A model generated the notes under the pieces. That model was not told the DNA's origin and did not search any database. It saw only the letters and a program-made list of their open reading frames with translations. 64,000 nucleotides of DNA, taken from positions 12,000,760-12,064,759 of the forward strand of contig OY756969.1 of the NCBI GenBank assembly GCA_963580455.1, in the 5' to 3' direction. Origin of the DNA: Euonymus europaeus. Its lineage: Eukaryota > Streptophyta > Magnoliopsida > Celastrales > Celastraceae. Below, in pieces: positions 1 through 11,854 of the stretch. Made by a program: the position numbers and the translations under genes. Position 1 is the stretch's first letter. Every line of letters begins with the position of its first letter.

Positions 1-1438
1 TCTATGGAGGTGCTTTTAAAGGTTTTGTCCATTTTTCATAGAATGTTTGTGTTTTGGCATCGAAATAATCTAGCAAGCTTTATACTCGTAAAATTTGACA
101 TAGAAGAACAATAAAAAATGTACTCCGAGCAACTTTGATGGTCCGAGGTTGCTCAACTCTCTCTATGGAGGAGCTTTTAACGATTTTGTTCATTTGTCAT
201 AGAAAGTTGTTGTTTTGACATCGAAATAATCTAGGAAGCTTATACTCGTAAAATTTCACATAGAAGAACAATAAAAAGTGTACCCCGAGCAACTTTCATG
301 GTCGGAAGTTGTTCAACTCTCTCTATGGAGGAGCATTTAACGGTTTTGTCCATTTTTCATAGAAAGTTGGTGTTTTCGCATCGAAATAATCTAGCAAGCA
401 TATACTCATAGAATTTGAGATAAAAGAACAATTAAAAGTGTACCCCGAGCAACTTTGATGGTTCGAAGTTGCTCAACTCTCTCTATGGAGCAGCTTACAA
501 CGATTTTGTCCATTTGTCATAGAAAGTTGGTGTTTTGGCATCGAAATAATCTAGCAAGCTTATACTCGTAGAATTTGAGATAAAAGAACAATTAAAAGTG
601 CACCCCGAGCATCTTTGATGGTCCGAAGTTGCTCAACTCTCACTATGGAGCAGCTTACAACTGTTTTGTCCATTTGTCATAGAAACTTGGTGTTTTGACA
701 ACGAAATAATCTAGGAATCTTATACCCGTAAAATTTCACATAGAAGAACAATAAAAAGTGTACACCTAGCAACTTTGATGGTCCGAAGTTGCTCAACTCT
801 CTCTATGGAGGTGCTTTTAACGGTTTTGTCTATTTGTCATAGAAAGTTTGTGTTTTGGCATCTAAATAATCTAGCAAGCTTTATACTCGTAAAATTTGAC
901 ATAGAAGAACAATAAAAAGTATACTCCGAGCAACTTTGATGGTCCGAGGTTGCTCAACTCTCTCTATGGAGGAGCTTTTAACGATTTTGTTCATTTGTCA
1001 TAGGAAGTTGGTGTTTTGTCATCGAAATAATCTAGGAAGCTTATACTCGTAAAATTTCACATAGAAGAACAGAAAAAAGTGTACATCGAGCAACTTTCAT
1101 TGTCGAAAGTTGCTCAACTCTCTCTATGGAAGAGCTTTTAACGGTTTTGTCCATTTGTCATAGAAAGTTGGTGTTTTGGCATCGAAATAATCTAGAAAGC
1201 TTATACTCGTAAAATTTGACATAGAAGAATAATAAAAAGTGTACCCCTAGCAACTTTGATGGTTCAAAGTTGCTTAACTCTCTCTGTGGAGGAGATTTTA
1301 ACGGTTTTGTCCATTTGTCATAGAAAGTTTGTGTTTTGGCATCGAAATAATCTAGAAAGCTTATACTCGTAGATTTGACATAGAAGAACAATAAAAAGTG
1401 TACCCCGAGCAACTTTGATGGTCCGAATTTGCTCAACT
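1..1438 (-). repeat. Satellite array, subfamily A (about 160-bp monomers), left block 1
   Basis: Head-to-tail monomers recur about every 160 bp: the motif AACTTTGATGGTCC or a close variant starts at 291, 451, 611, 771, 932 and 1092. Most monomers carry an AAGCTT (HindIII) site and an inverted repeat GAGCAACTT / AAGTTGCTC about 10 bp apart. Orientation is called minus because the long array at 33560-57412 reads as its reverse complement and is used as the reference. No coding content: the short ORFs are repeated frames of the satellite. The family is not one I can name. Centromeric or pericentromeric location is an inference from monomer length and abundance. Confidence 0.95.
1..1438 (-). repeat. 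Long satellite duplication, copy 1 (partner 16151-17588)
   Basis: This nine-monomer stretch matches 16151-17588 at a constant offset of 16150 bp. I count only about three or four substitutions (near 570, 831 and 1413, for example), so identity is above 99.5%. The match stops at about 1438, where this copy passes into subfamily B and the partner continues in subfamily A. The left limit is unknown because the window begins inside the copy. Confidence 0.9.
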
Positions 1439-4436
1439 CTCTCCATGGAGGAGCTTTTATCGGTTTGTCCATTTGAGATCGAATTTTTTTCTTTCTGACA
1501 ACGAAACAATCTACGAAGTGTATACTAGTAAATTTGGACATAAAGCAACTATAAAAAGTGGACACCCATCTACTTTGATGGTTCGAAGTTGCTCAACTCG
1601 GTCCTTGGAGGAGCTTTTAACGATTTTGTCCATTTGAGATCAAAAATTGGTCTTTTTGACAACGAAACAATCTATGAAGCGTATACTAGTAAATTTTGAT
1701 GTAAAGCAACAATAAAAATTGTCCACCTATCAACTTTGATTATTCGGAATTGCTCAACTCTCTCAATGGAAGGGCTTTTAGCGGTTTTGTCCATTTGAGA
1801 TAGAAAGTTGGTCTTTTGGCATCGAAACAATCTAAGGAGCCTATTCTAGTAAAATTTAAGATAAAATAACAATAAAAAGTGTTCACCGACCAACTTTGAT
1901 GGTTCAAAAGTGCTCAATTTTCTCGATAGAGGAGCTTTTATTGGTTCTGTCCATTTGAGATCGTTCTTTTTGACAACGAAACAATCTACGAAACGTATAC
2001 TAGAAAATTTGGACATAAACCAACAATAAAGAGTGCACACCTATCAACTTTGATGGTTCAGAATTTCTCAATTCTCACGATAGAAATGTATTTAGCGGTT
2101 TTGTCCATTTGAGAACGAAAAATTGTCTCTTTTAGCAATGAAACAATCTACCGAGCCTTGAGTAAAAAAGCTTGACATAAAATAATAATAAAAAGTGTAC
2201 ACTGGCCAAGTTTGAAGGTTCGGAATTGCTCACCTCTCTCCACGGAGGAGCTTTTAACGGTTTTATCCATTTGAGATCGAAAATTGATCTTTTTTACAAC
2301 GAAACAATCAACGAAGTGTATACTTGAAAATTTTGATGTAAAACAACAATAAAAAACGTACATCTATCAACATTGGTGATTCGGAATTGCTCAACTCTCT
2401 CCATGGAGGGACTTTTAGTGGTTTTATCCATTTGAGATAGAAAGTTGGACTTTTGGCATCGAAACAATCTAATGAGCTTTTAGTCATAAAATTTGACATA
2501 AAAAAACAATAAATAGTGTTCACCTACCAACTTTGATGGTTCGAAGTTGCTCAACTTTTTCGATAGAGGTGGTTTTTAACGGTAGTGTCTAATTGAAAAC
2601 AAAGTTGTTCTCTTGACAAGGGAACAATCTACGAAACGAATACAAGGGAATTTGGATATAAAGCAACAATAAAAAGTGCACACCTATCAAATTGTCTGGT
2701 TCAAAATTACTCAATTCTCTCCATGTAGGAGCTTTTAACGGTTTTGTCCATTACGGAACGAAAGTACGTCTTTTGGCAACGAAACACTCTACGTAGTCTA
2801 TAGTCGTAAAATTTGACATAAAATAATGATAAAAGCATACACCAACCAACTTTGATGGTTCAAAATTGCTCAATCCTCTCGATAGAGGAGCTTTTATTAG
2901 TTTTGTCCATTTGAGACCGAATGTTGGTCTTTTTAACAACGAAACAGTCTACGAAGCATATAATAATAAACTTGGACGTAAAGCAACAATAAAAAGTGGA
3001 CAGCTATCTACTTTGATGGTTAAGAATTGCTCAACTCTATCCATGGAGTGGCTTTTAACGGTTTTGTCCAATTGAGATAGAAAGTTGGTATTTTGGCATC
3101 GAAACAATCTAAGGAGCCTATACTAGTAAAATTTGACATAAAAATAAATAAATAGTGTACACAGACCAACTTTGATGGTTCGAAGTTGCTCAACTCGCTC
3201 CTTCGAGGATCTTCTAATGGTTTTGTCCTTTTGAGATCGAAAATTGGTATTTATGACAACGAAACAATCTACGAAGCGTAGACAAGTAAATTTTGATGTA
3301 AAATAACAATAGAAAGTGTACACCTATCAACTTTGATTGTTCGGAATTGCTCAACTCTCTCCATGGAGGAGCTTTCAGCGGTTTTGTCCATTTGAGATAA
3401 AAAGTTGGTCTTTTGGCATCAAAACAATCTAAGGAGCTTATAGTCATGAAATTTGATGTAAAATAACAATAAAAGGTGTATACCGACTAACTTTGATGGT
3501 TGGAATCGCTCAACTCTCTATACAGGGGAGCGTTTAACGGTTTTGTCTATTTGAGATCGAAAATTAGTCTTTTTGCCAACAAAACAATCTACAAAGCGTA
3601 CACTAGTAAATTTTGATGTAAAACAACATGAAAAAAGTGTACACCTATCAACTTTGATTGTTCGGAATTGCTCAACTCTCTCCATGAAGGGGGTTTTAAC
3701 AGTTTTGTCCATTTCAGAACAAAAGTACGTCTTTTGGCAACGAAACACTCTACGGAGTCTATAGTCGTAAAATTTGACATAAAATAATGATAAAAGTGTA
3801 CACCGAACAACTTTGATGGTTCGAAATTGCTCAATCCTCTCGATTGAGGAGCTTTTATCGATTTTTTTCATTTGAGATCGAATGTTGGTCTTCTTGACAA
3901 TGAAAATAATCTACGAAGTGTATATTAGTAAATTTGGACATAAAGAAACTATAAAAAGTGGACAGCTATCTACTTTGATGGTTAGGAATTGCTCAACTCT
4001 CTTCACGGAGTGGCTTTTAACGGTTTTGTCCTTTTGAGATCGAAAATTGGTATTTTTGACAATGAAACAATCTACGAAGCGTATACCAGTAAATTTTGAT
4101 GTAAAGCAACAATAGAAAGTATACACATAGCTATGAACTTTGATTGTTCGGAATTGCTCAACTCTCTCCATAGAGGGGCTATTAGCGGTTTTGTCCGTTT
4201 GAGATAGAAAGTTGGTCTTTTTGCGTCGAAACAATCTAAGGAGCCTATACTAGTAATATTTGACGTAAAAAAATAGTGTACACCGACCAACTTTGATGGT
4301 TCGAAGTTGATCAACTCGCTCCTTGGAAGATCTTTTAACGGTTTTGCCCTTTTGAGATCGAAAATTGGTATTTTTGACAACGAAACAATCTAGGAAGCGT
4401 ATACTTGTGAATTTGGACATAAAGCAATAATAAAAA
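1439..4436 (-). repeat. Satellite array, divergent subfamily B with alternating (dimeric) monomer types
   Basis: Monomers are still about 160 bp and in the same orientation, but are clearly diverged from subfamily A: CATTTGAGAT replaces CATTTGTCAT, GAAACAATCT replaces GAAATAATCT, and the HindIII site is mostly lost. Two types alternate. One reads CATCGAAACAATCTAAGG (or GCAACGAAACACTCTACGG) and the other ACAACGAAACAATCTACG. They alternate nearly strictly from about 1660 to 3900 (about 320-bp dimers), with one doubled unit near 3898/4060. The dyad seen in subfamily A is degraded here, often to CAACTT...GAATTG. Confidence 0.9.
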
Positions 4437-6699
4437 TGTTGGTTGCTAAAATTAATTTTAGAACATGCGGAAGCGTCTTATGGATCGTTCTTAGCATAGG
4501 TACAAATCAAAAATTTAATCGGAAGCCAATCAACCCTAGATTGTTACACGCCTATCAAGTGTTATCCTAGATCCAATTAATTTTGTAATTAATCCTAGCA
4601 TGCTTCTAGTATTAATTTCATACAAAATAATTCTTAGATCTAAACATACAATCATGGCATGAAGAAGGTTAGAAGAAGAATACCAACCTCTTTACTATCG
4701 AGGTCCAACGTGCTATCCGTCTTGATCACGAACTCAACACTTGATCACGAACACACGAACGGATCTTGAACACACCCTTTGTTTGATCACACCTCTTGAT
4801 CACGAACCACCAATTTAGAAAACAAGAATCACCAAGAATAGCCTATGTTGTTTCCTAGGTATTCTCTTTAATCTCCTTGCGAAAAAGCAAAGCAAAAAAC
4901 CCAATTGGTAGTGAACCAAAAGAATCTCACACGGCTACCTCTCTAGGAACACTCGGCTCCTTTTTATTGGAAAAAATAACTTGGTTGTTTTCTCATGAAT
5001 CAATCACACGGCCAGCCCTCTATATTTTATAAAACAAAACCTTTTCATTGTGTTAAAAAAGTCTCCTTTTAGGTTTTGTTTTCCTAATCCAAATGGAACT
5101 AGGAAAAAACAAAACGGTGGCCATCCTTATCCATTCATAGAACAATTGTTGTGTTTATATATATATAACAAATCATTATTTGAGTTGACTTCTAATCCCA
5201 ATTGGATTCAAAGCCAAAACAAATATGGAATACTTTTAACAAGCATAATCGGAGCCCAAATTATCCACAATGGGCCGGCCATATATTGCTATGCAATAAC
5301 ATGGTTTAAGCCTAGCTTGGCCCAATATTTCAAGAATTCAAGGCTCAAATTTGTTTTGTTCCTTGGTCCATTCTTGACTTTAATTTGTTTTTGATTATGT
5401 AAAATATTTATTTTACAATCTAAATCAAAACTCCGAGATTTGTTATTTTTACATAAATACACTTACAAGAATTTTGTATATCTTAACAAAAACAATTTTA
5501 TCTTAGGGTTATCTTTGGAAAACCAAAACCCAATAAAATTGTATCTATTTGTTATACAAATTCCATTCTTGTAACTTTTCCAACAACCGTTGTGATATGG
5601 TAAATTTTGCCGATCTTCCTTAAATAGGACAAGAGAATATATAGAGCTACCAAGGGGACTCCGCAGGACATACATATTGTGGCTCCCGAAATATTATTCT
5701 TTACCGTCAAACTCTATGACTAGGAATAATATAACAATCCAATGTTCGTCTGACACTACCTGAACTTTGGATGCACTCCCCAATATGTACGATTCTTACA
5801 TCGAGGCTTTTCCATAATTAGAAACCTATCCCTGACCTATGGGAAGTGTACTTGCATATCCTCCATGCAACACCCGGTAAGATGGAGTGAATTTATTCAT
5901 ACTATCAAACACTCCAAAATCCATATTTTCTCTGAGCTCCAGATTCCTTTATATCTATCCTCTAAGCGTATTAAATTGACCCGTCGATCAATTTAATTCA
6001 CAACGCTTGATTCGTTAGAATCACTATGCATAGTTTTTAGATAGATTAATTTGAACCTCTCAGATGGGTGCTTACACTTTCATAACTGAAAGTACATGAA
6101 TGACTATTTTGTAGGTATGCGCTTATACCCTAGTGGCATACATCCAAATCATCAAGATTTTGACAATAGTGCGTGTCTCACTTATTGATGAATCAAAATG
6201 CACACGCTATAAGTATAAACGTATTGACCTACTCAAGCTTGAGATATACCGTACTCCCATAGCTATAGGATGAACAACTCTTTGATAGCACGTTTCTAGT
6301 TGTTCATTCCTATGTAAGTCCGTCAATGTATATGTCCACATACACACTAGTGCACCAATCCGAGAATCCTCTCAAACGGTCAAGACAAACCATTCCCCTA
6401 ATTGGAGATGTCCATGCACTACAACCTATATCAACAAAGTGCCTAACTTTGTTAATCTGGTTGTGACTAATGATTTAGAATGTAATAATGAATCTTGTGT
6501 CAATCTATACTCACACTATAAGTGTATCTGAGTATCCAAGATTCACATATCTAACATCCTTAGACCTTGTTAGAACATTCACATATAAATGAAATATTTA
6601 AAATAAAACATTTAAAACACAAATGCAATCATAAAATGTTTATTCTTGAATTTCAGAATTGTCTTTACATGGTATGTTTTTTAGGACATCATCCCAACA
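4437..6699 (-). mobile_element. Solo LTR, Ty1/copia-like, inserted in satellite B
   Basis: The insertion starts TGTTGG at 4437 and ends CCAACA at 6699. It is flanked by a 5-bp direct repeat AAAAA (4432-4436 and 6700-6704), and the satellite monomer continues in phase after it. The 2263-bp sequence has no gag, pol or integrase ORF and no internal long direct repeat that I can see, so a solo LTR left by LTR-LTR recombination is the simplest reading. Read on the minus strand it begins TGTTGGGATGATGTCC, as many plant copia LTRs do, hence the strand call. A short open frame at 5050-5394 has no recognisable domain and is taken as chance. A non-autonomous element of the same length is the alternative. 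Confidence 0.8.
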
Positions 6700-8248
6700 A
6701 AAAATTGCACACCTATCAACTTTGATGGTTCGGAATTTCTCAACTCTTTCCACCGAGGGGCTTTTAGCGGTTTTGTCCATTTGAGATAGAAAGTTGGTCC
6801 TTTGGCATCGAAACAATCTAAGGAGCTTATAGTCATAAAATTTGATAAAAAATAACAATAAAAAGTCTACACCGACCAACTTTGATGGTTCGGAATTACT
6901 CAATTCTCTCCATGGAGGAGCTTGGAACGGTTTTGTCCATTTCGGAACGAAAATATGTCTTTTGGCAATGAAACACTCTACGGAGCGTATACTAGTAAAT
7001 TTTGATGTAAAGCATAAAGAAAAAGGGTGCACCTATCAACTTTGATAATTCAAAATTTATCAACTCTTTCCATGGAGGGGTTTTTAGCGGTTTTGTCCAT
7101 TTGAGATAGAAAGTTGCTCTTTTGGCATCGAAACAATATAAGGAACATATACTAGTAAAATTTGACATAAAAGAATAATAAATAGTGGACACCAACCAGC
7201 TTTAATGGTTCGAAGTTGCTCAACTCTCTCAATAAAGGTGGTTTTTAACGGTATTGACCAATTGAGAACGAAAGTTGTACTCTTGAGAAGGGATCAATCT
7301 ACGAAGTGAATGCAAGTGAATTTGGACATAAAGAAACAATAAAAAGTGCACACCTATCAACTTTGATGTTTTGGAATTTCTCAACTCTTTCCATGGAGGG
7401 GCTTTTGGCAGTTTTGTCCATTTAAGATAGAAAGTTGGTCTTTTGGCATCGAAACTATACAAGGAACCTATACTAGTAAAATTTGACATAAAAGAATAAT
7501 AAATAGTGCACACCAACCAACTTTGATGATTCGAAGTTGCTCAATTCTGTCGATAGAAGTGGCTTTTAACGGTATTGTCCAGTTTAGAGCGAAAGTTGTT
7601 CTCTTGACAAGGGAATAATCTACGAAACGAATACAAGTGAATTTGGACATAAAGAAACAATAAAAAGTGCTCACCTACCAAATTTGATAGTTCGGAATTA
7701 CTCAATTCTCTCCATGGAGAAGCTTTTAACGGTTTTGTCCATTTCGGAACGAAAGTTCGTCTTTTAGCAACGAAACACTCTACGGAGTCTATAGTCATAA
7801 AATTCGAAATAAAATAACGATAAAAGTGTACACCGACCAACTTTGATGGTTCGAAATTGCTCAATCCTCTCGTTGGAGGAGCTTTTATCGGTTTTGTCCA
7901 TTTGAGATCGAATGTTGGTCTTTTTGACAACGAAACAATCTAAAAAGCGTATACTGGTAAATTTGGACATAAAGCAACAATAAAAAGTGCACACCTATCA
8001 ACTTTGACGGTTCAGAATTTCTCAACCCTTTCCATTAAGGGGCTTTTAGCGGTTTAGTCCATTTGAGATAAAAAGTTGGTCTTTTGGCATCGAAACAATC
8101 CAAGGAGCCTATACTAGTAAAATTTGAAAAAAAAAATAATAAATAGTGTACACCAATCAACTTTGTTGGTTCGAAGTTGCTCAACTCTGTCAATAGAAGT
8201 GGCTTTTAAAGTTTGTATTGTCCAATTAAGAACGAAAGTTGTTCTCTT
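6700..8248 (-). repeat. Satellite array, subfamily B (continuation after the solo LTR)
   Basis: The monomer interrupted at 4436 resumes here and the alternating B types continue for roughly ten monomers. The block ends abruptly at about 8248: the B monomer is cut inside its CTTGATAAGGG segment and joined directly to subfamily A at the point corresponding to TGGTCTGAGGTTGC. This is a recombination junction, not a gradual transition. Confidence 0.9.
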
Positions 8249-11217
8249 GATAAGGGTGGTCTGAGGTTGCTCAACTCTCTCTATGGAGGACTTTTAACGA
8301 TTTTGTTCATTTGTCTTAGAAATTTGGTATTTTGTCATCGAAATAATCTAGGAAGCTTATACTCATAAAATTTGACATAGAAGAATAATAAAAAGTGTAC
8401 CCCTAGCAACTTTGATGGTTCAAAGTTGCTCCACTCTCTTTGTAGAGGAGGTTTTAATTGTTTTGTCCATTTTTCATAGAAAGTTTGTGCTTTGGCATCG
8501 AAATAATCTAGCAAGCTTTATACTCGTAATATTTGACATAGAAGAACAGTAAAAAGTGTACCCCGCGCAACTTTGATGGTCCGAATTTGTTCAACTCTCT
8601 CTATGGAGGAGCTTTTAACTGTTTTGTCCATTTGTCATAGAAATTTGATGTTTTGGCATCGAAATAATCTAGGAAGCTTATACTCGTAAAATTTTAGATA
8701 AAAGAACAATAAAAAGTTTACACCGAGCGACTTTGATGGTCCGAAGTTGCTCAACTCTCTCTATAGAGAAGCTTTTAACGGTTTTGTCTATTTGTCATAG
8801 AAAGTTGGTGTTTTGGCTTCAAAATAATCTAGAAAGCTTATACTCGTAGATTTGACATAGAAGAACAATAAAAAGTGTACCCCGAGCAACTTTGATGGTC
8901 CGAATTTGCTCAACTATCCCTATTAAGGAGCTTTTAACTGTTTTGTCCATTTGTCATAGAAACGTGGTGTTTTGACATCGAAATAATCTAGGAAGCTTAT
9001 ACTCGTAAAATTTCACATATAAGAACAATAAAAAGTGTACACCGAGCAACTTTGATGGTCCGAAGTTCCCCAACTCTCTCTTATGGAGGAGCTTTTAATG
9101 GTTTTGTCCATTTGTCATAGAAAGTAGGTATTTTGGCATCGAAATCATCTAGAAAGCTTATACTCGTAGAATTTGAGACAAAAGATCAATTAAAAGTGTA
9201 CCCCGAGCAACTTTGATGGTCCGAAGTTGCTCAACTCTCTCTATGGAGAAGCTTTTAACGGTTTTGTCTATTTGTCATAGAAAGTTGGTGTTTTGGCTTC
9301 AAAATAATCTAGAAAGCTTATACTCGTAGATTTGACATAGAAGAACAATAAAAAGTGTACCCCGAGCAACTTTGATGGTCCGAATTTGCTCAACTATCCC
9401 TATTAAGGAGCTTTTAACTGTTTTGTCCATTTGTCATAGAAACGTGGTGTTTTGACATCGAAATAATCTAGGAAGCTTATACTCGTAAAATTTCACATAT
9501 AAGAACAATAAAAAGTGTACACCGAGCAACTTTGATGGTCCGAAGTTCCCCAACTCTCTCTTATGGAGGAGCTTTTAATGGTTTTGTCCATTTGTCATAG
9601 AAAGTAGGTATTTTGGCATCGAAATCATCTAGAAAGCTTATACTCGTAGAATTTGAGACAAAAGATCAATTAAAAGTGTACCCCGAGCAACTTTGATGGT
9701 CCGAAGTTGCTCAACTCTCTCTATGGAGAAGCTTTTAACGGTTTTGTCTATTTGTCATAGAAAGTTGGTGTTTTGGCTTCAAAATAATCTAGAAAGCTTA
9801 TACTCGTAGATTTGACATAGAAGAACAATAAAAAGTGTACCCCGAGCAACTTTGATGGTCCGAATTTGCTCAACTATCCCTATTAAGGAGCTTTTAACTG
9901 TTTTGTCCATTTGTCATAGAAACGTGGTGTTTTGGCATCGAAATAATCTAGCAAGCTTATACTCGTAAAATTTCACATATAAGAACAATAAAAACTGTAC
10001 ACCGAGCAACTTTGATGGTCCGAAGTTCCCCAACTCTCTCTTATGGAGGAGCTTTTAATGGTTTTGTCCATTTGTCATAGAAAGTAGGTATTTTGGCATC
10101 GAAATCATCTAGAAAGCTTATACTCGTAGAATTTGAGACAAAAGATCAATTAAAAGTGTACCCCGAGCAACTTTGATGGTCCGAAGTTGCTCAACTCTCT
10201 CTCTGGAGCAGCTTACAACTGTTTTGTCCATTTGTCATAGAAACTTGGTGTTTTGAGATCGAAATAATCTAGGAAGCTTATACTCGTAAAATTTCACATA
10301 GAAGAACAATAAAAAGTGTACACCTAGCAACTTTGATGGTCCGTAGTTGCTCAACTCTCTCTATGGAGATGCTTCTAAAGGTTTTGTCCATTTGTCATAG
10401 AAAGTTTGTGTTTGGCATCGAAATAATCTAGCAAGCTTATACTCGTAGAATTTGACATAGAAGAACAATAAAAAGTGTACCCCGAGCAACTTTTAGGGTC
10501 CGAAGTTGCATAACTCTCTCTATGGAGGAGCTTTTAACTGTTTTGTCCATTTCTCATAGAAAGTATCTATTTTGGCAACGAAATAATCTAGCGAGCTTAT
10601 AGTCGTAGAATTTGACTTAGAAGAACAATAAAAAGTGTACCCCGATCAACTTTCATGGTCCAAAGTTGCACAACTCTCTCTATGGAGGAGCTTTTAACTG
10701 TTTTGTCCATTTGTCATAGAAACTTGGTGTTTAGACATCGAAATAATCTAGAAAGCTTATATCCGTAGAATTTCACATAGACGAACAATAAAAAATGTAC
10801 ACCTAGCAACTTTGATGGTCCGAAGTTGCTCAACTCTCTCTATGGAGGTGCTTTTGACGGTTTTGTCCATTTGTCATAGCAAGTTTGTGTTTCGGCATCG
10901 AAATAATCTAGCAAGCTTTATACTCGTAAAATTTGACATAGAATAACAACAGAAAGTGTACTCCGAGCAACTTTGATAGTCCGAGGTTGCTCAACTCTCT
11001 CTATGGAGGTGCTTTTAACGATTTTGTTCATTTGTCATAGAAAGTTGGTATTTTGTCATCGAAATAATCTTGGAAGCTTATACTCGTAAAATTTGATATA
11101 GAAGAATAATAAAAAGTGTACCCCTAGCAACTTTGATGGTTCAAAGTTGCTCAACTCTCTCTGTGTAGAAGGTTTTAACGGTTTTGTCCATTTGTCATAG
11201 AAAGTTTGTGTCTTGGC
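8249..11217 (-). repeat. Satellite array, subfamily A, left block 2
   Basis: About 18.5 monomers with subfamily A features: HindIII sites, CATTTGTCATAGAAA, and the GAGCAACTT/AAGTTGCTC dyad. The order of monomer variants at its start (8249 onward) is repeated near 13280 and again near 15005, so this block belongs to a larger multi-monomer order. It contains a recent 480-bp triplication (8734-10203) and ends where the CACTA element begins. Confidence 0.93.
8734..10203 (-). repeat. Higher-order repeat: three consecutive 480-bp (3-monomer) units
   Basis: Three almost identical trimers follow each other with a period of exactly 480 bp (phase markers at 8761, 9241 and 9721). By eye, copies 1 and 2 differ at one position in 480 (8765) and copies 2 and 3 at three. 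Neighbouring single monomers differ far more. This is the pattern of a recent local amplification of a trimer by unequal exchange. Confidence 0.93.
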
Positions 11218-11640
11218 CACTACAAGAAATACAGTAATTGCCGACGGATTATTTCGTCGGCAATATATGAATTTCCATCGGTATAATGATTTACCGACGG
11301 AATTGCGATGAACAAGTTTGCGTCGGCAAATAGATCGTAGGTGATGCTTTAGCGACGGAAATTATTTTCAGTCGGTAAATATCGACGGTTTACCGACCAG
11401 AAAGTCGTCGGTAATGAAAATTCAAAAAAAAAAAGTTTTAAAAATCCGTCGGTATAAATAAATTAATAATTTTAAAAAATTTAAAAATTCGTCGGTATAT
11501 ATATAAACTAATAATTTATAAAATTTTAAAAATCCGTCGGTATAAATAAATTAATAATTTATAAAATTTTAAAAATCCGTCAGTATATATATAATAATTT
11601 ATAAAATTTTGAAAATCCGTAAGTAATCCGTCGGCAAAAA
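11218..11640. repeat. CACTA terminus with subterminal repeats
   Basis: The terminal CACTACAAGAAATA (11218-11231) is followed by clustered copies of a short motif in both orientations (CCGACGG, CCGTCGG, GTCGGTAA), for example near 11241, 11255, 11297, 11446, 11489 and 11534. Subterminal arrays of this kind bind the transposon-encoded protein in En/Spm elements; binding here is inferred. Confidence 0.8.
11446..11620. repeat. Four-copy AT-rich tandem repeat (43-45 bp) in the CACTA subterminal region
   Basis: Units headed by CCGTCGGTAT or a variant start at about 11446, 11489, 11534 and 11577, each followed by an A/T-only stretch such as AATAATTTATAAAATTTT. The short open frames here (11516-11790) are by-products of the AT-rich composition. 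Confidence 0.8.
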
Positions 11641-11854
11641 AAAAAAATTGAACAAAATTTTTTGGAATGTTGTAACGGAGCCTGTAAATATTGTAACATA
11701 AATCTGTAAGTAAAAAAAACACAAAAAATAAATTTCAAAATCACTGAATATTTGAAATATAATAAATAGTTCATCGCAATACATAATCAAATATCATACA
11801 ATATAGTAATAATACAAGTGCAAATATGTCAGTAAATACAATCTATCAGTTGCC

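Noticed and set aside
5050..5675. Open frames inside the 2.26-kb LTR
   Set aside because: No recognisable domain and overlapping opposite-strand frames; consistent with non-coding LTR sequence.
1158..8000. Many 60-135 codon open frames on the minus strand of the left arrays
   Set aside because: They repeat the same residue strings monomer after monomer, start and stop at arbitrary places and shift frame each 160-bp unit; they are satellite translations.
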